The position numbers and the translations under genes are program-made. A stretch of 28,120 nucleotides of DNA from Aplysia californica (taxonomy: Eukaryota; Mollusca; Gastropoda; Aplysiida; Aplysiidae). The notes beneath the pieces were generated by a model. It did not search any database. It was not told where the DNA came from and saw only the letters and a list, made by a program, of their open reading frames with translations. Location of the stretch: the NCBI RefSeq assembly GCF_000002075.1, contig NW_004797354.1, positions 785,087-813,206 on the forward strand. The letters run 5' to 3'. Positions within the stretch are counted from its first letter, which is position 1. Each line of letters opens with the position of its first letter. Shown piece after piece: positions 10,021 to 23,532 of this stretch.

Positions 10021-10449
10021 GCAGAACCTCAAATTTAACCTCCGTCTCCAATAGGACAGGGCCAAATGGGTTACGAGCCTCGAAAACCCCATAAATAAAA
10101 CAACCCAAGATCAAGAACACCTAATCTGGGATTCGAATTATAGCCATCCACTCAGCAGTCCAGCATGACACAATGTAGATCTACAGATTTAGCTAACATA
10201 GCGCCCCTCAAGTGTCCAAAAGGGTGTCAAGCCGACCCTGCTGATACAAACATTTATTTATCTTGGTATTTACTATTTCCCAAAATTATATCACCGTTCA
10301 TAGAACGGGTCTGTATCTCGTAACAAATGATCCTTCAAATCTCTCCACTGCCAGATAGACATTTCGACATCATTCTACACCCATAGAAGGATGATTAGCA
10401 AACTCATACTTGTTTGTCATTTTCATTGTATGAATTTTGCATCCTCTTC

Positions 10450-10690
10450 GAGTACTTCGACATAATTTAGATCATTTTGGAGGTGGGTTTCCAACCCTAT
10501 CTGTCAGGGGAAACCAGGGCTGAGAGGAATACATACATATATAGATATACATACATGTATATATTATATATCACTCTGACAGAAAGACCAAGATACTAGA
10601 AAAAAAATTTCTTCACACTCAGGAATCAAACTTGGGTCTCCAGTGTGTGATATCAACAGTTCGGACTCTACCCATGGATTTATGATGAGC
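10450..10690 (-). repeat. tRNA-derived SINE, copy S1
   Basis: On the - strand, GGTAGAGTCCGAACTG (A-box-like) and CCCAAGTTTGATTCCTG (B-box-like) form a tRNA-related head. A body follows with TAGTATCTTGGTCTTTC, a TA-rich expansion, CCTCTCAGCCC and a 3' end near 10450. Same order as S3. Confidence 0.6.
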
Positions 10691-10742
10691 CAGCTCCTAC
10701 TTGTGTCAGTAAAAAAAAAAGCATACCAATCGCTAAATTGGA

Positions 10743-11010
10743 ATCAGTTTAGCTTTAGTTTTAGTAAGAGTATTACAGTACTTGAAACGTAATAAGGTTG
10801 TACGAGACAAGACGAAAAATTTTCCTTTCTTTTTTAGTTAGCATTTTATTTTAAGGCACTAGTATCACAATAAGGTCAAAGAAGTGCTGAAGATTAGAGG
10901 TGTTACAAGAGGGCAACAAATACAAAAAAGGTGGAGGGATAAGGACACCAGATGTTTGATGGGAAAGAAGGAGCAAAACCTAGCTGAACACCCGCCAGCT
11001 ACCCACAGTT
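10743..11010 (+). repeat. hairpin SINE-like repeat, copy B
   Basis: TTAGTTTTAGTAAGAGT starts the copy. After a short interruption follow CACAATAAGGTCA, GAAGATTAGAGGTGTTACAA, GGGAAAGAAGGAGCAAAACC and CTACCCACAG. A second, partial 5' end (10745-10805) suggests a nested or duplicated head. Confidence 0.65.
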
Positions 11011-13263
11011 TAGCTCTAAAAATCATCTGCTCATAAACAAGTCACAAATAAACAAAAAATGTTGTAACTTCTTCTCTACGCAAACAAAGGGGCTTGAGTT
11101 TTCAAATTTCAGAGTTAATTCTCTTATTGTTGGACCTGAGGAGAGTGGACAAGGGGGCGAAACCCACTGAGACCAAACTTACACACCACTAAATAATTCG
11201 TGCGAAAATAAAGGGACAGAACCAATGGTGCTCTAAATTGTTTGCTTAATAACAATGTATCATACGAGTGGTTGCTTCCCTTGCCAAGCCCATGAACAAT
11301 AAGTCAGCCGCAATGTACAGTGTGTGATAGATGACAATAAGTGAGCGATAATGCTGGGCGATCGTGGAACACAGGGAAAAGGCAAGAGAAAATAAGATTA
11401 GTAGAGGAAGACAAATGCACGAAGCCTCAGTAGCGGGGCCTGATCACCCTGCAAGCAATTTTGTTGAATCCGAGTGTGCATGTATTCTTCAAATCTCTCC
11501 ACTATACTTTGCTGATTTTAATGAATGAAGCAACGGGCCTTCTCCTTTTGTTGAATTAGAGTTTTCGTTAAATCCAAGTTCGCTGAATCTGTGTTCCACC
11601 TTAATTAAGAAGGTCAGGACCTCCCCCCCCCCCCCCCCCAAAGAAAAAAACAACCAAGAACACAATAATTGGAAGCGTTATTTTACTTGTTCTGTTCATA
11701 GCACCATTCCAGCCTATTACAAGAACATGAGAAAAGGCAACGAAGATGCAGCTCCAACATTTTCAATCGAACATACCAGAATGAAAAAAAACATAAGAAA
11801 CGAAATCACATAATTTTCAATGGGAGATTATTCTGGCATTCTTCCTTTCTTAGAATCACAGAACACATCTTTTTTCAAAGATTATTTACAACTTCATTGT
11901 TTGACAGGATATATAGTCGAAAGACATGACAATACTGGATAGAAATAGCACAAATTTCAGGGTTTTCGTGTGCAAAAACATTCTCTGATTGTACACAGGT
12001 ATGTTCTCTAAGAGTGCTGTTACAACAGATGATTCACATATTCCTGACTTCAAAAGAGGATAAATAAAGTCATCCTAAAAAATTCAGACAAAAATACCTG
12101 ACTTAATATGCACAACAATGGACATATTTGAAAAAAGACGCGCCCCCCCCCCCCCCCCCCCCCTCCTCAAAATATAGCAAACCACAATAATTTGTTTTAT
12201 TCCTTTTGCCCATCCATAGTGGTCTTTTCTTTCATCAGATTATATGCTGCAAAAATCATCCCCGAAGGCAGAAATATCTGAAAGAATACATGATAATCCA
12301 AAAGGACAGCAACTCACTTTCAAAACATTTTTATGAAGACAAATAAAAAATCTTTTGGACACAACGACAAAAAGTGCCAAATAAGCCACACTACCCAACT
12401 GGACAAAAAGAATCTTGAATAATTTGCGACAAATCCAACATAAACAGATTATATTTTATATAAAAAATACTTCACAGCCTCTCTTTCAACTTTACTCTTG
12501 AACATCACCAAGTTATAAAGACATTTTATCCCTCCTACCCACTTCCCTGTTCTTTCTTTCCTTCCAAACAGATAAACAAAAGCATCAAGGAGCATCACTT
12601 AGGAAGCAAGGAAGCTCTCCGCTTTCTGTCTATGAGAAACGCAACAGTGGAAGAAAGAAACTGAAGCTGAAGTTGCAGGGGCACTGGAAAAAAAGCCAAT
12701 TTAGAAACAAAAATCCCCTCATAAGCTTGCCAACTACTTTTGTTGGTTTGGAAGTAACTCGTTAGAGTGGACTTAAAATCTAAGGAAGTCCACAGCAATT
12801 GGGTTTTAGACACAAAGTTTCAAAATATGTCAGCAAGTTAAATAGAACGATTCACATGACTGTTCAGCCATTCTTACCAAAGCAGATGCAGAAAGAGAAG
12901 AATCTGACTTGCCAAGACAAAACTTACACCGACTCACATCCAAGATTTGAAAACAGTAAGAAGGAACACCCTGACACCATGGGAAAGAAAGACTCATTTG
13001 ACTCAATGTCCAAAAGTCATTGCAGCCGGTCATGGCACATCAACTTCCAGATCACAGATGAAAGAAACAATCCTCAAAAATGATGACCGTGATTGTCATT
13101 TTCCTGTTGTTAATCATTCGTTAAGAAACAAAAGTTCAATATTCTTCATGCCACAAACATTTCAGCAGTCTGTCTTTTTCATTTCAAACAATGAAAAATG
13201 ATTTGATCAGAACAGAACGTTGACCACATAAAAAAAATAAATTCGGCCGGGCCGAAAAAAAAT

Positions 13264-13385
13264 CGAAATAGCATAGAATCACTACTAAGATCCATTTTCT
13301 CTGGACTTCTTTCTTAAATCTCAACCAGCAGTAAGACGGAATGTTCTAAAAATTTCTCAGTCAAAAAAAAAAAATCGTACTAAAT
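13264..13385. repeat. diverged duplication, copy 1 (partner 14059-14175)
   Basis: AAATAGCATAGAATCACTAC, then CCAGCAG.AAGA and TTCTAAAAATT occur in the same order at 14059-14175, on the same strand. Both may lie in the ACOX 3' UTR. Confidence 0.6.
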
Positions 13386-14323
13386 TTTTAAAATCTAAAC
13401 CCCCCCCCAAAGCTGCTGACAAAAAACTTTCCCGAAGACTTGCAAGAAACCTTCAAACTTCACAAAATATCTCAATTCATGTCACAACAGACTATAAGAT
13501 TACATGGCAGGAAAGAAAAATTTGATTTCAACTCCGTTTACAAAAGAGCTTACAATATAAAATGACACAATATTATGTTAAATATACGATACATTAAGTA
13601 AAAGAAAGACATTGTCTTCACCATTACCTTCTGTCAGGAAATTGAGTCGAAAATGTTCCTATACATAGCACAAGCACCACTAGCGAAATATCAAAGAAGT
13701 CTCACCACTAGTACTTGAACAGTTATAGAAGTAACCAAAAAAATACTCTAGCTGCATAGCTTCAATCCCCACTTCCCCCTAAAAAAACAACAACTCTACC
13801 CACACAGAAGGTCAAGATGGAGGGTATTGGTCAGGAAATCCTCCTCTAAGCCCTACACTAACACATTTCTATATTCAATAAACTCAAGCTGTTCAAAGCA
13901 GACATGTAATTATAATGTGAAAAAGGTCATACCAACTACTTGGCAGCTAAGCTACGGCATAACTTTCGAAAAAAATGACAAGTGTAATTCCATTATTAAT
14001 CAGATTATAAATATGTTAGTTGTGTTCTGGCTCTATAGTATTGCATTTGGGCAGGGGAAAAAATAGCATAGAATCACTACTAAGAACCATGTTTCTTTGT
14101 ACCCCTTTCAGTGTGATCCAGCAGGAAGATGTAGATTTCTAAAAAATTCTAAGTCAAAACAATCATATTAGATAAAAATGATCTCGAATATAGTATGACA
14201 GTTGTGTACCAGTTCTATAGTCATACTAGTAAAAAAAAGCTAATTGGATCACAATTATTTGTATCAGGGGTCAGTGCGAAGACTATCTTACCAATATCTG
14301 TCAGTAACAGAATCCAGCAATTT

Positions 14324-14329
14324 TTTATT
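14324..14329 (-). terminator. ACOX1: candidate poly(A) signal for ACOX
   Basis: AATAAA on the - strand, about 348 bases past the ACOX stop, inside an A/T run. Other AATAAA-like hexamers occur further on (near 12190), so the true 3' end is uncertain. Confidence 0.3.
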
Positions 14330-14433
14330 TTTTTTAAAGAAACAACATCAATATTTCAATTTTAGCTTGGTCTTTCATTCTACCCACCCAATCAAAACAG
14401 TAAACCCCCTCAAAAATAAAAACAACAAAAAAA

Positions 14434-14605
14434 GACAAAAATCTGTTAACATTTGCGAACCAACTCAATGACATGTAAACTGCCGGAAGCAGTTGAAACA
14501 ACAACAACAAAATTTTAATGACAAAAATCTGATAACATTTGTAAAAAAAAACTCAACAACATATATATCTGCCACAGATGCAGTTGAAACAACAACAAAC
14601 AAAAC
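14434..14605. repeat. 86-bp tandem duplication beside the ACOX stop
   Basis: GACAAAAATCTGTTAACATTTG at 14434 recurs with small changes at 14520. Each unit ends in a GCAGTTGAAACAACAACA word. It lies within about 240 bases after the ACOX stop. Confidence 0.7.
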
Positions 14606-14676
14606 ACCCCCCCAAAAAAACCAAAACAAGACGACTATGACCATCGTCCCCCACAGTCAATCATACCCGGTCCATC

Positions 14677-14757
14677 TCACAAGCGAGCCTGGAGGATACT
14701 TTTGCCGTTCAGATAGTCCACAAAAGGCTTCTGGTACTTGAAAAATCCCTCATGGAC
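14677..14757 (-). CDS. ACOX1: ACOX last exon with PTS1-type end (ARL)
   Basis: Acceptor TTTATTAG opens [12 protein letters not shown], ending [11 protein letters not shown] then TGA at 14677-14679. Ala-Arg-Leu fits the PTS1 pattern (S/A/C)(K/R/H)(L/M), as expected for a matrix enzyme imported by PEX5. Confidence 0.92.
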   Translation of the reverse strand, partial: VHEGFFKYQKPFVDYLNGKSILQARL

Positions 14758-17700
14758 CTAATAAAGAAAAAGAGAAAAAAAAAATTCATTTTATGAACTA
14801 ATTTTGTACAACTCTTTCTTAGAGAATTAATGGATAATACACTTCTCATCCACAATTTAAAAAACTAGTCAATGCATTCATTTTGTGACTTTCGAATCAG
14901 GGAGAGTGTGATTGTGTGGGTGAGAGATTAAAAAAAAAAATTGTGTAAGTGTAGGTGTTTTTATACTCCCATCCATAAGAGGTGAGCTTGGTGACTGAAT
15001 AAATGAGTGCGACAGTGGTGGTGTAACCTGTTAATAACATTAAGTATTAAGATCAGGACGACAGACGTTCGACAGGAAAGAAGAATACCAGTACATCTGC
15101 CAACCACCCACAGGAAATATTTGAACCCTGTGTAGTCACCAGCACACACAGCAATGAACACACCTCAGACTCATTGAGCCGCGAGTTGCGAGCGTACTCC
15201 ATGAGAGCCTCGTAGACGTTCCCGTCATAGCGTCCAAGGTCGCTGTCCAACACCTGGTCGGGGAAGTCGAAGGCATCGACCAGAGCCACGGCGTTGGGCT
15301 TGAGCAAGGCCAGAAGGTCAAACAGCTTGTTCTGACAGGTCTCCACCTGCTGGTCACTCAGGAAGCCACCCTGGAGGAGGAAAAGGAAAAAGGGAATAGA
15401 TTCATTGTAAATTTGTAAGAAGACAGAAAGAGATGGAAAGACACAGTGAGAAATATAGATGATTATAAATAAATAACTAGTAGACAGATAGGAAGACAGA
15501 CTGATGAATAGACAGAAAGTCAGAGACATAAAGAAGATATATAAAGAGAGGTCAGAAAGAGAAGGAGAGACACAGGATGAGACACTTGACATATAAACAC
15601 ACACACACACAAAGAGACAGACAGAGAGAACTCACCTTAGTAAATTGCCCGGAGTACTTAAGTATCCCCTGCACAGCAAACAGCTGACACAGCTGGACCA
15701 GGACAGCCTTCAAGGACGGCTGCAGTTTGGCCTCTTGTACAGTCTCCACAAAAGCTCGAACCGCAAACGTCTGGCAGAAGGCCTGAAGATGATGAGAACA
15801 GATTGCCTGCTTAGTGCTATTTTGAAAAGTGATGCATGAAGGTGTTTTACACTAAGCAATCCAGATGGTAAAGTCCTCTATCTGACATTGTGGGTTGTCA
15901 GAGGCCCCCATGGGTAAGATTACTTCTTCACTGTCCTTATGGTTTTGTCTGTCAGTCTTGATTTTTTTCTCTTGCACTTATTGACCATTCATTAAATATG
16001 GTTTAAAACAATCAAGCGTTACTATTTTCGGACATCTGCTAAACATAAGTCAAATATCAACAGCCAGCTGTTACGTTGTACTAAGTCCCAAATTTTTAAT
16101 AATTTAAAATTGCAGGTTCTTAATCTGTGTTATCTGTTACATGTGCTCAAGAAATGTATAGCCGAAATTCAAATTTTAAATGTTAAAAAATGCACACAAA
16201 AATATACACACTGTAGGTACAATTGTTAAAAGAAGGAAGCAGAAATGATGTTCTTTCTCTTGTAAAATTTTGCTTTCAGGGCTTATTACAATGCTATATA
16301 AATATAAAATAAACCAGAACTGTTTGTAAAACATGAGATTTCTACGATCATTATCACGTCAAGTGGCAACCTATTCTTCCTGTCACCATCAGTCTGTTCT
16401 ACTATGTTCTGTTTCTTCCTCAACCCAAAGGCCCACTTACAACCGGCAAACTCTAAAGGCTGTTGGCAGGTGCTCTGATATTTGCTCCCTCTTTCTTATC
16501 AAACATCAGTCATGCTGATCTCCCCTCCTTCTTTTTTGTGTTTCTTACTGTCTCTCTCTTGTAACACCTCTAACCTTCGCCACTATTTGTGTTGGAAGTG
16601 CCGTAAAACGCTTACTAAAACAATACACTCTCTCCTTCATATCTCCCTTCTACTTGTCTGCCTGTCTCCCTTTCCCGTAATCCCACATCCCTCTCTTTCT
16701 TCATCAACCTCAACGAGTTTCTGCCACAACGACTATTGAGAAAAACAGTTCCATTTATTTATTTCTCTCTCTCTCCCTTTTCTCTCCTCTCTCTACATCT
16801 GTCTCTCTTCCTCCCTACTTCCCTCTTTCTCTCACTCTCACCCCCCCCCTCCCCCCCATCCTTCTCTCTCTCTCCATTTTTCTTTCAGCAATCACTTTTC
16901 TTTTTTTTCTATGAAAAGCTATTCCTCTTCTCTATCCTTTCTGTCTGTCTGTTAATTTCTTTCTTTCTCATTAGTTCCCCCGCCCTTGCCCTCTCTCTGT
17001 CACCCTCTTTCCCTCCACCTCCCCCCTCTCTCTCATTTCCTCCCTCACTCCTTCCCCCTCTGTCTCTGTCCCTCCACACCCCCCCTCCCCCCATCCCACT
17101 CACCATAGCCGCCTCCACCAACAACTGTGAGCTATTGTTCCAGGCCTCTGCAGGCTTCATGCCTTTCTTCTGCTGCTCAGCCAGTCTGGCACCGGCCTCC
17201 GAGATCATCCTAAGTGGCAGGTCAAAGGTCAAAACATCACAAATTACACATGGGAATAACAAAACTCTCATTTTTAAAAACCCACAATCAAATTCAGCAA
17301 GGAAAAAACCCCCATAAATTACTAAGTACACACTGACTTACACACATACACACACACAGACACACACATCTACACCGATTCACCCACACAAACAAACACA
17401 CAAACAAATGCACACACACACATACCCACACTGACTCACATACATACACATACACACATCAACACAAACACACACACACATATCCATACTGGCTCACACA
17501 CACACACACACAAACAACACACTCACCCTCACTGACACACACTGACAAACACACACGCACACACACACCAGGACAGTCATACATATTTACAAATATTCAT
17601 CATGTCACCGACATCCACGCACACACACACACACACACACATCAGGAAACAGTCATATGTAACATACTTACAAATATTCATCCATTCACCGACATCAACA

Positions 17701-17903
17701 AACACACATAAAACACACTCACAAACACAAACCCACACAAAACACACTCACAGACAGGCACAAACACACACACACACACACACATACACACTCACACATC
17801 AGGACAAAGGATACAGACCCACATACTTACAAACAAATGTTCATCCAGTCACCAATATCGATCGACACACACACACACACCCACACATACACCCATACTG
17901 ACT

Positions 17904-17940
<37 letters not shown>

Positions 17941-17951
17941 CCATACTGATT

Positions 17952-17982
<31 letters not shown>

Positions 17983-20900
17983 CTGGCAGCCCTGTGCTCA
18001 TAAGCAGCAATCAACTGTTCCAGCTCCAGCTTGCCTGACAGCTGACTCCTGCCCCCTTGCGCCGTCCTCAGGTAGCTCACCATAGGAGGGAGGGCTTCCC
18101 CGCTCGTCAGAGCCGCATAACACTTCATCAGGTAACTGTTGGATTGGAGTACAGTTTAGTCTTAGCAAGAGTTTTTACAGCACTTGCAACACAATAAGGT
18201 CATATAAGTGCTGAAGATTAGAGGTGTTACAAGAGAGTTTCAAGCACAAAAAAAGATCCGGACATTTGATGTTTGATCTAGGAAAGAAGGAGAAAACCAC
18301 AACAGAGTAACCTTCGACCACTCATAAGCTGGAGTTTGAGTAAAGAGGAGTACATCGTCACCGTACTGGTCATTTAGCGCTGGGGGAAAGTATGACAGAC
18401 AGAAACAACAGGGGGAAAATAAAGAAATAGGACCTACCGGTAGCACCCTCCAACCACTCATCAGGTAACTGCTTCCACAAACAAAATGTGAATCACGTCA
18501 ATGTTTTCACCAGTGCCTGTGGTGTGATAGCATGCAGAAGATGGGAATTCGATTCCGGAGGAACTTTGTTTATCGAGTATCTCCACTTGTCTGCTGGGAT
18601 CAGGTCAGGTTGGCAAAGCCAAAGCAGCTAGCCATGTAGATGATCAAAACTGTGTAGATTTTGTTTTTTTTCTTTTTTTGCTTCATTTTGGGGGGGGGGG
18701 GAGTTTACTACAATACAACACGTCTTCAGCTTCTTCTTTATGATTTATTTAACACACAGAGACTCCCAAATTGACTTCAGACTCCAATAGCCAACTATAA
18801 TCTCTTCACTTCCTCGTGCCCAGTTTCTTGCAATTTAAAAAAACAACTGCCTTTTTCACATGCAATCTTTTAATCAGTGCGTAAAACGATTTATTCAAAG
18901 TGGCAAATTCCTTTGACCTTTTTGATAGATCCCAAGGTTTCTGAGCCGAAAATTCGATTTTACAGTCAGGAAGGCTTTACAAGAATGGCAGAAATACATT
19001 AAATCTAAATTGTACTTTACCTTTATAAAGGAATTTAAACATGAAGAGAGCAAAACTAACAAAAACACATGTCACATCAATAGCATCTCTCAAATCAAAT
19101 GCAGGAATTTCTCAGACTTTGCTTAGTTATAATATTGAGACATAATTTGCACATATGTTGAGATAAAAACACTCAACAGCAATACATAATCACGTTTATT
19201 TCGACAACAGAGTTACCACAGACGATAAAAAACATCTTTTGACTGTCTGGGCTAGCATAGACTGAGAAGGACAGACCATACCACCATAAACAACAACCCC
19301 CCCCCCAAAATAACAACAAACAAACAAGCAAACACAGTCTCACCGAGCAGTCTGCAGACACAGGACGGTATTCTCCCCTTCGTAAGTACAAGCCGGCACC
19401 TCGTTAGCGTAGATCTTGGGCAGGCCGCTGGCCTCGATGTAGCCATGTCCTCCACATGCCAGGCGGCACTGCTCTATGCCGTACATCATCTCCCATGAGC
19501 TGTACGCCTTCAGGCCCGATGACAGGGCATGCAGCTGGTCACAGACACATATACACAGGGGTTAAAGTCATATATACAACATCAACAACTTCAGTTGAAA
19601 AATTATAATAATGCTCAGATGCATGAGTTGATATTTTTAAAAACTCCTACGACAATATCAACCCTCATCTGTAGTCTACTGTAATAATGATGCTAATAAT
19701 AACAATAATAATAATAATCATGAAAATAATAATAATAGTAATAAAAATACGAAAACAATAATAATACAACAAACAACAATAATATAACAACAATAACAAT
19801 ATTATAAATATCAATAACAATGTGACCAAAGAAGTTAAGCATCTATCTAAAAACAAACAAGAACCCTAAAAAGCTCACCACTGGCAGTTCCTCCAATGAG
19901 CCCTTCTCAATCTGTTTGGAAACACGGTTGTAGGCAGCGATGGAGCGCCGGCCTGTGATGTTGAGGGCGTAGGCCATGGCAATCTGTGGGAACACCTTGT
20001 GCTGCTGGGTCTGGAAGTCGATCACTTGGACCTCGCCTTGTCTGAGGATGGAACATGATTGATCGATTGATTGAGTAGCTGTTTTTCGGCACTATCGACT
20101 CAATATTGATCAGGTAAGTGCCAACAGGTTTTACTGCAACAAATCTATCCTCATGTTATGTTTAAGTAAGAGTTTCACGGCGCTTGCAACTGCATACGGT
20201 CATATCATCATCAAGAAGATGGACCAGGCTCCCAATGATTGTACACTAATAATAATAATAATACTAATAATATAATAATAATTTTAAAAAGTGTTTATGT
20301 AATGCAAATTCCTGCTCAATAGCCAGCTCTATGCAATTCACAATCTCTATTTACATCAAAAGTGTTAGGCTCTGACTGTACAAGTGTTTTCTTGAAAAAA
20401 AATTCAGCAAGCCGAAACCCCCCTCCCCCCCCCCCCCCCATTCTAATTTGATTTTATATCAAAGGTGTAATTCATGGCTAAATAAGTTTCAATATACCTA
20501 AAGGTGTCATTAATGGCTACAAAGGTTTTAATGTACCTAAAGATGTCATTAATGGCTACATAAGTTTTTATGTACCTAAAGGTGTCATTAATGGCTACAT
20601 AAGTTTTAATGGAACTGTATCAGCATCCTGAGGAAAGGTTCTTATTGAAGACCCGCAGAACAACATCTGCAACAAATTTAGAACAAGAAACAAGTTGATC
20701 TGCATCTTTCGGTTACACTATAAGAGCATAACCCCATTGACATACTTTATGCCTTTGTCAACATAGTAGATAAATAAACAAATAAATAAATTACATTTCA
20801 TTGATCATTGTGGGGAAACTTAAGCTACAATAGCAAAAATGCATAGAGCCTACATGTATACATATTAAAACACAAAAATATACATATACAAACAATATCA

Positions 20901-23459
20901 AATGCATAATATTAAACTAATGCAGGCAATAAAATAGTACAAATGTGCCACTGTTCGTTGCAACTATGAAGCACCTTGTATTTTGAGCCTGGGTCATCAT
21001 GTCTTACTCAAGAGCACACCCCAGTGACCACCTACCTAAACCTTGGGAACTTTTAAGCCTGCTCACAGCAAAAAGTCCTTTTGAAGTCGAGAGTAACTCC
21101 TCAGGTTGATTAGCCAGTCCAATTGTTGTTCCACCATTTTGAAGCATATATTTTTTGTGAACATAAAAACTGCAAAACTTGTATCTTTTTCTTTTCTTCT
21201 CTTTTTTACATCACTTTAGTCACCGAAGAAAAGTTACAACTTAATTACCGAGAAAGAAAAAAACAAGGCAAAAACAAAATTGAGAAGAAAAAAAAAAAAA
21301 TGAAAAGAAATATAAAAAATTCCTTGGAATAAAATAAATCAAAACTTACCCAGAGTTGATCTGTGACTGACGGCGCACAGCACTGTATCTGGTTGCTATG
21401 GTGACAGCCTTGGCGAGAGCCCGAGCTGTACCTCCGACGATCTGCGCTCGGATCAAAGTCATGGACCCGTACACGAGCCTGTCATTCTTGGGCTGGATGA
21501 ATGTTCCATCCTCCAACACCTAAGGGGGAGGGGGATTTGTTTATCAGTTTGTTAGTTTGTTTGTCTGAGAAAACAGAAATATACCAACAAGATATTCGTG
21601 ATTCAGAGCTGGTTTGTTTGTTTTAGGAAAGAAAAGCACATCGACACAATAATGGTCATTTAGTGCTGGGAAAAAGACGGACAGACAGAAACAACAGAGG
21701 GAAAGTAAAGAAGTAGGACCTACCAGTGCCGCCCTGCAACCACCCACATCCAGAGCTAGTAAAAAGCAAGAAAGAAAAAAACTCAAAAACAAAACAACAA
21801 CAGAGGGATGGAAAACAAGTAAAGCTGATTACTTGATAACAGAATTGGAGTTTTTGGAGACAGGTTCTATCCACAACTCCTCACCCCTCCTCAGCAAGGT
21901 CTGTAAAAATGAAACTCCTCAGCAGAGGGGAGCAAGAAAACAACCAGTGGCACCCTTCAACCTCCCTGATGAATCAAGCGACCTCTCATTTCTTTTCCTC
22001 CTTTTTTGTTACGGATTGGTATAGTACAGATTAAACACCCCTGTAAACGCTGAAAGGTTATTCATAAAAAATGTGAAACCTCCAAATTTACTGTTGGTCT
22101 CTAAGAGTCTAAGAGGACCAAACAAGTGGGTGGTGAGCCCTCACAAGTCCCCAAACATCCTGGTCGTAGTCTCAGTTATGATAAGAGTTTTTTTCAATTT
22201 AAGTATTACTACGCCTCGGTTGACACAATCTACATCATTTAGGAGAGAGCCTCTGATCCTGACTGTCATGGTCAATGTGGGGTGAGAGGGATACAACATC
22301 CCAGTGGAAAGACAGAGATACTCGATAAACAAATTGTTCGTGCTTGGGAATAAAACTTGGGTCTCCTGCTTGCTGTCCCACAGCGATGCGCCTGACTGCA
22401 ATACCACAGAGACCGGTAGTAAGAGTGTTACAGCCCAGGACTTGCTGCAAACACAAATAGGTCATGTAACTTCCAAAGATCAGATGTGTTACTATGCAAC
22501 TTTCTTCAGTTTAAAAAAATAAAAATTCAAAATTATCAAGCTTTTAAAAAAAAATTGTTGATATCCTCTTGAACAAAAGCAAAACATATCAACAAGTCAA
22601 AGATCATTTGGCATGAGGTAAAAGCAAGGCAGGTGGACAGACAGATCTGTGACACCTGCTCAAATACCAACATGCCTGAATAAAAGTTAACAAAATCAAC
22701 ACTTTGGCCAGGAGTACTTATCTTGATATCTATATATATCACATTAGTGAAAGTTTGTCCCTTTGGACACTTTGGTTGCCTAAAACTTCCGAACCACTTA
22801 ACTTTCGAATTTGAAAAATAATTTACAGTGATTCAAAATCATTTAAAGGGTGTACAGTTATACTAAGGAGCCTGAAGTCACTGTAGTTTAATTTTCACTT
22901 TTTCATCAGTTCCGTTTAGATTTAATCTTGGGAAAGTCCATCTTCGAAGACGTCATTGTAAGCAAGTGAGGCTTCCGTTCACAAACAGTGCGCACGGATG
23001 ATATCTAAATTTCTCTTTCAGGTGACACCTATCTCTCTTTCAATTGATCATTTGCAGATTTTTCTCGGAGTGAAACCGACTTGACGATTGACTCTTTCGA
23101 GTCCGTTACTTGCTAAAAATGAAAGGGAAAAAAAACCCCGCATATCGTTAGCCAGCTGATAATATGTACTGAGCCTAAAATGTTGAAGTTGTTAAAAAAC
23201 TGCAGCCCTCACCTGTGCGTATCTCATAAGCATGTTCTCCCTTGGAATGCGTACATTCTTGAAGCTCAGATAGCCGTTGTCCATGGCTGCGTAGCCAAAC
23301 TTGGGGCCAATGTCACCCACAGACACACCTGGTGATCATTGAATGGAAATGTCAAAAATGTTGAAAACTCCATATTCTTTTCAATGTATTTTATTATGGT
23401 GGAGTTTGTCGAAAACAAAACGTGAACATTTATAATAGTTCAAAAACGAAATAAGGAAC

Positions 23460-23532
<73 letters not shown>

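Larger units (their letters stand above)
11011..14676. other. intergenic to ACOX 3' UTR region
   Basis: AT-rich, with C runs at 11623-11639 and 12143-12163. The part nearest 14676 is the ACOX 3' UTR on the - strand; its far end is not fixed. Open frames of 60-95 codons here are AT-rich and show no domain. Confidence 0.5.

Noticed and set aside
12595-13201. Several 60-95 codon frames on both strands
   Set aside because: AT-rich, no domain, no splice or codon signal; probably non-coding flank or ACOX 3' UTR.
18500-18570. Possible tRNA gene
   Set aside because: A- and B-box-like words are present, but no convincing cloverleaf, and the following body is shared with another SINE copy.
20461-20616. 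CRISPR-like array
   Set aside because: The 39-bp units are head to tail with no distinct spacers, and the setting is an animal intron.
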